This document shows, piece by piece, positions 17,715 to 24,957 of a stretch of 34,429 bases of DNA; the stretch's first letter is position 1, and every line of letters starts with the position of its first letter. The stretch lies in NCBI GenBank assembly GCA_001784735.1, contig MFSB01000033.1, positions 439 through 34,867 of the forward strand, written 5' to 3'. This stretch comes from Candidatus Moranbacteria bacterium RIFCSPLOWO2_12_FULL_48_12 (lineage in GTDB: Bacteria; Patescibacteriota; Minisyncoccia; Moranbacterales; UBA1568). Position numbers and translations under genes: made by a program. Below the pieces are notes generated by a model that saw only the letters and a list, made by a program, of their open reading frames with translations, made no database searches and was not told the origin of the DNA.

Positions 17715-17860
17715 ATTTCTAATTTCTAATTTCTAATTTCTAAACAAACTCCAAACCATAAATCAAATTCAAAAGTTGAGACTTATTCAGAATATAGTTA
17801 TTAGAATTTATGATTTTTATTAGGTATTAGATATTAGATATTAGGAATTAGGTATTTTTT
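17715..17860. repeat. Heptad-bracketed intergenic element
   Basis: tttctaatttctaatttctaatttctaaac ... attaggtattagatattagatattaggaattaggta. Confidence 0.85.
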
Positions 17861-17862
17861 AT

Positions 17863-18291
17863 CTACTCTTTCGTAATGAGCCCTTTCGCCAAAAGACCCT
17901 CATACAGCTTGTCTATCAATTCATCGTGCATCCGATCAAGCGCGTAGTAATCTTTGAGCGAGCGGGCGACTTTCACGGCATGCGCGACGCCTTTGGTACT
18001 CGCCAGATCGAGCAGTTTCTGGATCTTAGACTCTTCATCCACCGTATCTCCGATACTCTTGGCATCCAAGAGGGCATCATCATCCGAAGACGCTGACACG
18101 GGACTGGCTGGAGAGACTTTGGAAAGAATCTCATTGTATTTTCCTTCTACTTGTTCTTTCCTGCCTTCCACAGCCGCTTCCTTTTCCCCCGCCGGAAAAA
18201 TCTCGATGTTTCCCTCCGCGCTCCCCTGTTTCTCGGAAGAAGATCCTTTCCCGCCTTCTCTCAATTCTCCCTCCAAAACTTCTTCTGGCAT
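17863..18291 (-). CDS. Small acidic hypothetical protein (142 aa)
   Basis: Intact ORF in a co-directional cluster; C-terminus ALDRMHDELIDKLYEGLLAKGLI. Confidence 0.65.
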   Translation of the reverse strand: MPEEVLEGELREGGKGSSSEKQGSAEGNIEIFPAGEKEAAVEGRKEQVEGKYNEILSKVSPASPVSASSDDDALLDAKSIGDTVDEESKIQKLLDLASTKGVAHAVKVARSLKDYYALDRMHDELIDKLYEGLLAKGLITKE

Positions 18292-18416
18292 AATTTTGTA
18301 AATTTCTAATTACCAATTTCTGGTTTCTAAACGATTTTCTCTGTCTCGGTTTTTCTACAATAATTCATCTTCTTTTTATTCCTGATTCATAATTCCACAT
18401 TCCTTATTCCGTTTTG

Positions 18417-18716
18417 CTAGGATTTCTTCATATCCCGTTTGAAATCCATAATGATTTTCGCTATAAAGTTATCGTAATCAGGAATCCGGGCTCTCAAGAA
18501 ATCATTTATTTCCTTTTCGCTTCCCTCACGATCCGCCAACGCCTCATACTCCTTGCCCCCGGCTTCGCCGAGCTTTTCGACGGTCTGAAGATGGATCTCC
18601 TGAAGGAGCGTCTCAATCGCCATATCGATGAGCCTTTCCTGCTCTTCCACGGGCAACGTTTCAATCCCCAGCTCCTTGGCCAAATCCTCCCGCATTACAT
18701 TTACATCAAGTGCCAT
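18417..18716 (-). CDS. Small helical hypothetical protein, possibly DUF5663-like (99 aa)
   Basis: MALDVNVMREDLAKELGIETLPVEEQERLIDMAIETLLQEIHLQTVEKLGEAGGKEYEALADREGSEKEINDFLRARIPDYDNFIAKIIMDFKRDMKKS; start revised to ATG at 18716. Confidence 0.7.
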   Translation of the reverse strand: MALDVNVMREDLAKELGIETLPVEEQERLIDMAIETLLQEIHLQTVEKLGEAGGKEYEALADREGSEKEINDFLRARIPDYDNFIAKIIMDFKRDMKKS

Positions 18717-18750
18717 AAATATATAGTTAACTAAATTATTGGTTTGGATC

Positions 18751-21700
18751 TCATATGAATCGCGGGATAGGAATGTGCTTGCCGGTCGGATGTTCCATGC
18801 CAAGCATCGCCATACGCGCTACATAATTATAGACTTTTTCTTTCGGGCTCGGCAAACCCAGCTTACTCCCATAGGCTTCTCTGGCTAACTTCACAAATCT
18901 GTCCAAATCACTACTTCTTGCATTCTCAAATGCCTTCTCTCCCAAAACTTTCATCGCTCCCATATCACCCTGGGAAATAAACCCGAAGTAACTTTCTGCC
19001 AATTCTTTATATGCTCCGAATGCTTCCGGATTTTTCGCAAAATACTCCTTATAGGCATTGATATCATACGTTTTCCCCAAACGGATATCCCGCTCATATT
19101 CTATGTCAGCATTTTTTACCGGCCCTTCATCGCGATTTGCAACTACCGTTTCGTCTTCTGATGCGTCGTCCGCTCCACTGGATTCCGCCTGAGCATCAGA
19201 TGATGAATTAGAAACAGAATCAGCTTCTTTCGGCACATCCGCTCCACCAGATTCTAGCTGTGCATCAGCGGATGACAAATCAGACACAATATCATCTATA
19301 TCTTCATCTGCCGGTACTTCCCTCACTGTATAGCCATCAGCATTATTGAAATCATCTCCGGGCTCATTCGCCCACGCCGGAGAGACTTTTCCTGCCAACG
19401 TGTCCGTCGCACCACCATGCAATATATTGTTGTCTATTAACGCATCCGTCAGCTTCACACCAGGATGCGCCTTGGCCCATTCCAAAATAGCGGCATTGTT
19501 TTTTGTGATGCTTTCCATCGCTTCGGCAGAAAGTCCGCTGGCGCCTTTCATGGCTTCGGCGACGTTGTCGCCCACCAGTTTGTCAAAATTGATATGTTCT
19601 CCAATTCCGAGCTTGCTAATATCACCGCTCTCAAATCCCGCCGCTTTCAATTGATCCGGTGACATCTCTGCTAGCTTATCTTTCAAAGCATCGATAGCAT
19701 ACGTTCTCTGGGCTTCATTCATACCGGAAAAATGTGAATCCTTGGCGGAAAGGTACTGACCCAAAAGTTTCCACGTCGAGTCGCCGCTGTGCGCCTCAAT
19801 CGAAGGAACTCCCTTGGCCCAGTCGAACCCTCCTTTGAACCAACTTTGGATTTTTTCTTGTATCTTAAACCAATCTCCTCCTTTTTTGAACCACCCCTGA
19901 ATCTTTTCCTGTATATAGCCCGATCCCATAAAAATCCCGGCTGCCAAAGCAGTGGTTTTTCTCGCCATCATTCCCACCTTGCGGCGCTTGAACTGTTCGT
20001 GAATACCTCCCATCCGTCCCTCCAAAAATGCTCTTTTGGCTTCAGCAATTTGTTCCGGTGTTCTTTCGCTCTTTTCCAACCCAGCAAATTCAGCATATGC
20101 CGCGTCACCGCCCTTTTCAACTTTTCCTTCATGGCGGCGATCTGAAAGACTTTCCAGAGCCGTATCAAGAGCGGCAAAAGTCGTGGCTCCAGTCAATACA
20201 CGACGCAACCCGATGAGAATCGGTCCGGCAGCCGCGGCGCCCGTACCAAAAGAAGCCACAGCCCCCAGGCCGAGTGCGATGCCGATTCCATAGCGATAAC
20301 CCTTAGGTAATTTATTGTACCAATGAGCTAGCCTCGGAAGACCCTCCACAAGCCAGCCTATTTTGGACTGAGCCAGACTTTCCATCTTGACCTGTTGGCG
20401 GGCTTGAAAAATTTTTATTCTTCCCTCGCATTCAGAAGACATCAGCACCCGCCCCATCTCAAGCCTATACTTCTCCTCGCTCAATTCACCGGAATCTTTT
20501 CTCTGATGGATATCCGCCAGGCGCGCGTCGCGCAGAACCCGAAAAGCGTTATCATATTCTTCCTTAGCTCCCTTATCTTCATATTTTGTTCTATCAAAAC
20601 GCAATATTTTAGAAATGTTCCTCAAAATACTGGTTTGTTCAAAATCAGCCTTCGCATACCGCTGCCGCGCCTCTTCCAAAGCATCCTCCAAATTTTTGAA
20701 CTTGCTCACTACTGCATTTTCTGAAGCCTTCTGTGATGGAACAGCTGGCGCGGCCTCCGAACCACGCGGAGCCCCCAGTTCTTGCGATGCCGTACTTGAA
20801 GCAACTCCTTTTGGAGCAGCTTCTTCCTTTTGAGAGCTTGCCGGCGCATCCGCATCTCTTCTCTGCCCGCCACCTTCCAGCGTCCAGTTGGCCGTATCTT
20901 GATATCTCTCCCACGCTTCCTCCGTAGCCCAGATCTTGTGTTTCCCCAGACTCTGTCCTTTCAGAAAATTACCATTCAAGCTTCGATAATATGCTCTTGC
21001 TCCAGTTGTTTTATTGATAAGACATATCACCTCGCCATTCGGGACGCTTTCCACAAAATCCTTCTTCCGTTCCTCTTCGGATTTCTCCGCACCGCTCGCT
21101 ATTGCCGGCTCTGCTTGCGACCCAGGTATTGATTCTGCCTTGACCGCTGGTTCAGCAGCTACTGGTGCAGACTGAGCATCTGCCTTTATCGGTTTTTTTA
21201 CAGGAGCTTCTTCCTCCACGATTTTTCCTTTCCAGCCATCTGACAATCTCTTCCACACTTTTTCTGTATCTATTGTAACCGTGTCACCCTCCGCTCTCTT
21301 CCAAGCCTTCCCCACAAGAAAATCATTATACTTGCTCCCACTATCCGGATCTCGGTGATAATATGCCTTACTCCCATTTTTGCTTGTAAGCTCTATAGTC
21401 GCTCCTCTCGGGATGCTATCCATAAAAGCCTTGGCCGTCCTCTCTTTTCCCGCTCTCACTTTCTCAGCCGCAGGTGTCTTAGAGTCTACATTGTTACCAG
21501 GCGCAGCTAAATCTGCCTGTGAGGCTAAAACATTCGGCTCAGCGGCTGCTGCTGCGGGAGCGGCCGTCTTCGATACTGTTGGTTTTTGCCTTTGATTTCT
21601 ACGACGTATTCCTCTTATTCCTTTTATATCAACATCCGCTGCAGCTGAAGCTGGCTCCGCTGCTGGAGGAACATCGGGACTGGCCGGTTGTAAAGTCGCT

Positions 21701-21816
21701 GAAGGTACGGGCTTTCCTGCCAAAACCTGTTGGTCGATGCCAATGCCCTTGTGCCCCTCATCGCCAGCGGCTTTCCCGCCTTCGGCAATGGCTTTCAAAA
21801 AATCTTGTTCGCGCAT
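18751..21816 (-). CDS. 1021-aa hypothetical protein with duplicated N-terminal domain and hydrophobic central segment
   Basis: Continuous ORF; paired FMDSIPRGATIELTSKNGSKAYYHR / FVESVPNGEVICLINKTTGARAYYR domains; hydrophobic YGIGIALGLGAVASFGTGAAAAGPILIGLRRVL. Confidence 0.85.
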   Translation of the reverse strand: MREQDFLKAIAEGGKAAGDEGHKGIGIDQQVLAGKPVPSATLQPASPDVPPAAEPASAAADVDIKGIRGIRRRNQRQKPTVSKTAAPAAAAAEPNVLASQADLAAPGNNVDSKTPAAEKVRAGKERTAKAFMDSIPRGATIELTSKNGSKAYYHRDPDSGSKYNDFLVGKAWKRAEGDTVTIDTEKVWKRLSDGWKGKIVEEEAPVKKPIKADAQSAPVAAEPAVKAESIPGSQAEPAIASGAEKSEEERKKDFVESVPNGEVICLINKTTGARAYYRSLNGNFLKGQSLGKHKIWATEEAWERYQDTANWTLEGGGQRRDADAPASSQKEEAAPKGVASSTASQELGAPRGSEAAPAVPSQKASENAVVSKFKNLEDALEEARQRYAKADFEQTSILRNISKILRFDRTKYEDKGAKEEYDNAFRVLRDARLADIHQRKDSGELSEEKYRLEMGRVLMSSECEGRIKIFQARQQVKMESLAQSKIGWLVEGLPRLAHWYNKLPKGYRYGIGIALGLGAVASFGTGAAAAGPILIGLRRVLTGATTFAALDTALESLSDRRHEGKVEKGGDAAYAEFAGLEKSERTPEQIAEAKRAFLEGRMGGIHEQFKRRKVGMMARKTTALAAGIFMGSGYIQEKIQGWFKKGGDWFKIQEKIQSWFKGGFDWAKGVPSIEAHSGDSTWKLLGQYLSAKDSHFSGMNEAQRTYAIDALKDKLAEMSPDQLKAAGFESGDISKLGIGEHINFDKLVGDNVAEAMKGASGLSAEAMESITKNNAAILEWAKAHPGVKLTDALIDNNILHGGATDTLAGKVSPAWANEPGDDFNNADGYTVREVPADEDIDDIVSDLSSADAQLESGGADVPKEADSVSNSSSDAQAESSGADDASEDETVVANRDEGPVKNADIEYERDIRLGKTYDINAYKEYFAKNPEAFGAYKELAESYFGFISQGDMGAMKVLGEKAFENARSSDLDRFVKLAREAYGSKLGLPSPKEKVYNYVARMAMLGMEHPTGKHIPIPRFI

Positions 21817-21820
21817 ATCT

Positions 21821-24800
21821 TTATTTCAAAAACTTTTCAATACCATCCGCTATGACCTTGTCGACAAATGTTTTTTTCTCCCCCTCCGACCAAGCAAGTT
21901 TTTTCCCTACTGCTACGAAAGAATCCTCCAACCCCTTCGCTAAAGCATCAGTAATTTGCTGCCTGTACTTATCCTTTTGTCCCACCAATCCCGGAGCTTT
22001 TTCCTTCATCGCGCGAATGCCTGTGCCTATAGCGCCGAAAAGCGTGTAATAATAGCCACTTCCCTCCGCTTCCGTATAAAGTTCTCCGTATACTCGTTCT
22101 TTTGTAGTTCTTTCCTTCCCCGCTGGATAGAATTCATTTCTTCTTTTCACATAAACATCCCTGATTCCATCTTGAAATACGTTGGCTATCCTTGTCAGTT
22201 TTTCTCTCTCTTCATCTGAAACTGGCGGATATTTTTTCAACAAATCATCCACAAATGCTCCGCTGATGAACCCGGGAACATCTTGTCCGTTTCCACCCGC
22301 CTCTGTGGTAACAGCATCAAAAGCTTCTTTCGTTTTGGCCTTATCAATCCTCTTGAGCCATTTTTCTTTCTCTTTCACCAATGCGTTCACTATGCGAAGT
22401 TCTCGCCTGTTCTCCTCGCCCGCACCAACAGCTACTGGTTTTTCTGCTATCACCTGTGCCTGGGGTATTAATTCTTCGGGGATAATAATAGCCTTACTGG
22501 CCGTATCAATAGCCCGGGACACTTCGCCATATTCCTCGTCATCCATGTCCAGCTTGGCATTCCGGATCAGATCGTCGAGATGGCGCACGAAGTAGCCACA
22601 CTGCTTCTCTGATATTGCCCCTTTCGATTGGAGCTCCAGCGCATGCTTTTTCCTCGCTTCGACTATAATTTGTAGCATGTTTAGTTCTTGTCCCGCTCTC
22701 TTTTCTGGCTCTCTTTTTTGGGAAGCAGAAACCAGTTCCTGTTCAGGGGACCATCTATGCTGTTCTTGCAAGTACTTGAGTATGACGCCAACATTTTTTG
22801 GCTGTACTTTTCTCACCAACCCATCATAATTAACTCGCAACAGCTGTTCTGCATCGGATATCTCTACGACAGTAAATTCTTTGCCGTCCTTCCCTTTTCC
22901 AAAGGGTTTTCCTTTTTCCTTTTGTTTCAGCGCTGCCACGAGCACGGCAAACTGTGATTCATTGACAGCCATCTCAAGCGCCGGGTAGTACACATCCCAC
23001 ATCCCCTTCAGCCTCTTGTCCATGGCTGCACACGTTCTCACATCTTCTATATCCGTAAAGTCGAATTTCCTCAGATATTCTTCAAAAAAATCCTCCTGAG
23101 TGATTCTTTTGGCGGCCAAACCATCGCACGCATTCCTGAGTTGGTCAATAAAATATTCTTCAGCAATGCGTTTCACAAACAAAACGTTCACAACTTGCTC
23201 CTTCCAAAGTTCCAGAAGGCCCATCTTCATACCGCGAACCAACTGTACAATATCCGGAGACGCATCCTTTCTGTATAACCGAAAATCTTCAGGATATTTG
23301 ATTCTCCTAGTCCCACCAGCCCCTTTAAATTCAGTCATTGCCTTCAAAACAGCCAAATCATTGCATGTCAGTATTCGGATCTTTGTTTCATTCATCCATC
23401 TCTCTCGCCGAGACCCTGTTTCCGTCTCAGATAGCTCTTCGCCTTCCGGCTTTGCTTCTGGTTGTATCAACGGACGAGAACGCTCCCAATGAAAATTTGT
23501 TTTCAAGAAATTTTCAAACCATACGGCTTGCATCGATGTTACCGTTTTTTGATACCCCGCTCTCTTTCCGCTCTCTCTGTAGTTGTAAGTAATGGAATCT
23601 GGCGTAACACTTAAAATTTCAAGTTCTCCCCCAGCTGCGCCGACTACCCGCTGCCTTTTCCCTTCCTTCAAATTCTGAAAGAACAACGCAAACAATTCCT
23701 TCTCGGTGAGTTCCTTTCCTTCTGGTTTCCCTCCGCTCCCTTTCGCCTGCTGCGCCACTTCAATGGCCGCGAAGTGTTTATCCCAAAGTTCATAAAGCTT
23801 ATTCTGTAAAGCTTTGCACCGCTTTGGTTCTACCATATCATCTAATCCGTCAAACATGCTCTGGAATTTCTCGACATATGCCCTGAAAAAGCCTGATTTA
23901 TTCAATTTCTTGCCATACGTCTTATACGATTCCTGAAGAAAGCTGGCAAACTCTGATTCGATATTTGGTATCCCGAAAATAACCTTCACCACTTGCTCCT
24001 GCCACAGATTCATAAGACCTTTCAACTCAGCACTAAATGTACTCTTGATCTCCGTCGAGGCATCTTTTCCGAAGAGACTCCCGAATTCACGAGGGAAGTT
24101 GAAACTTCTCCTTTTCCCAGCGTCTTTGCCCACAAAAATTGTCAGCTTTTTCAAAGCATCCAGGTTATCAAGTTTTGGTATTAACGCCTTTGTCTCCTCT
24201 ATCCAAACTTTACTCTTTTCCTGCAGGTCTTCAATACTTAGTCGTTCCTCCTCTCCTCTTCTCGGTCGAGGCCGTCCGGCCGATTGTTTAGATTCCGCTG
24301 CTCTCAATTGTAGTTTTCTCGCCAGGTAGAGCTCCTCAAGGTTTATCTCTGCTGAAGCGAACAAATCAAACGCTTCATTGCGTGCATCATCGCCTTTCTT
24401 TCCTAGCTGATTATTGAAGTAATCGGCAAAAATGTTCAAATCAAAAAATCTGTACTTTTCGCCTTTCCCGGGACGCCTTAGGCTCTGTAATTCTTTAGTT
24501 TTCTTAGCGTCTGAAATTTTTGTCTTTAAATTTTCAAGTGTCTGATTAAAGACCGCCAAGAACGCTTGTTTTCGAGCATCCGAAGCTTCTCCGATTCCAT
24601 TATGTACATCTGTTCGAGCCGCCGCATCGCCACTCGCTGGCGCTTCGCCGACCACCTTTGGTTTTCTTGTACCACGCGATAGTTTGGCACCACTTGCTCC
24701 TGTTGCAGGTTTTCTTCCAACCCTCGGTTTTCCGCGCGCAGGTCTATTTTCCACAGCGACAACCGGAGTAGGTTTGTCAACCGACGCTTCAACAGCTCCG

Positions 24801-24916
24801 GGTGCAACCTCGGGGTCAACGGCATCTAGCCTCTTCCCATCTGTAGCTACAGCAGCCTGAACGGCCTTGTCTGCTCTCGCGGCAATTTTGAGCATTACCT
24901 CGTCCAATTTACTCAT
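21821..24916 (-). CDS. 1031-aa hypothetical protein with internal large-domain duplication
   Basis: Continuous ORF; two ~230-aa repeats beginning WIEETKALIPKLDNLDALKKL and WMNETKIRILTCNDLAVLKAM. Confidence 0.85.
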   Translation of the reverse strand: MSKLDEVMLKIAARADKAVQAAVATDGKRLDAVDPEVAPGAVEASVDKPTPVVAVENRPARGKPRVGRKPATGASGAKLSRGTRKPKVVGEAPASGDAAARTDVHNGIGEASDARKQAFLAVFNQTLENLKTKISDAKKTKELQSLRRPGKGEKYRFFDLNIFADYFNNQLGKKGDDARNEAFDLFASAEINLEELYLARKLQLRAAESKQSAGRPRPRRGEEERLSIEDLQEKSKVWIEETKALIPKLDNLDALKKLTIFVGKDAGKRRSFNFPREFGSLFGKDASTEIKSTFSAELKGLMNLWQEQVVKVIFGIPNIESEFASFLQESYKTYGKKLNKSGFFRAYVEKFQSMFDGLDDMVEPKRCKALQNKLYELWDKHFAAIEVAQQAKGSGGKPEGKELTEKELFALFFQNLKEGKRQRVVGAAGGELEILSVTPDSITYNYRESGKRAGYQKTVTSMQAVWFENFLKTNFHWERSRPLIQPEAKPEGEELSETETGSRRERWMNETKIRILTCNDLAVLKAMTEFKGAGGTRRIKYPEDFRLYRKDASPDIVQLVRGMKMGLLELWKEQVVNVLFVKRIAEEYFIDQLRNACDGLAAKRITQEDFFEEYLRKFDFTDIEDVRTCAAMDKRLKGMWDVYYPALEMAVNESQFAVLVAALKQKEKGKPFGKGKDGKEFTVVEISDAEQLLRVNYDGLVRKVQPKNVGVILKYLQEQHRWSPEQELVSASQKREPEKRAGQELNMLQIIVEARKKHALELQSKGAISEKQCGYFVRHLDDLIRNAKLDMDDEEYGEVSRAIDTASKAIIIPEELIPQAQVIAEKPVAVGAGEENRRELRIVNALVKEKEKWLKRIDKAKTKEAFDAVTTEAGGNGQDVPGFISGAFVDDLLKKYPPVSDEEREKLTRIANVFQDGIRDVYVKRRNEFYPAGKERTTKERVYGELYTEAEGSGYYYTLFGAIGTGIRAMKEKAPGLVGQKDKYRQQITDALAKGLEDSFVAVGKKLAWSEGEKKTFVDKVIADGIEKFLK

Positions 24917-24957
24917 ATGAAAAGGTTAATAAACTTTTTCTCTCTACGTAATCCTCA

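Noticed and set aside
16191-17729. Plus-strand ORFs opposite the VirD4-like ATPase
   Set aside because: Coding strand is unambiguous from Walker motifs; these are frame shadows.
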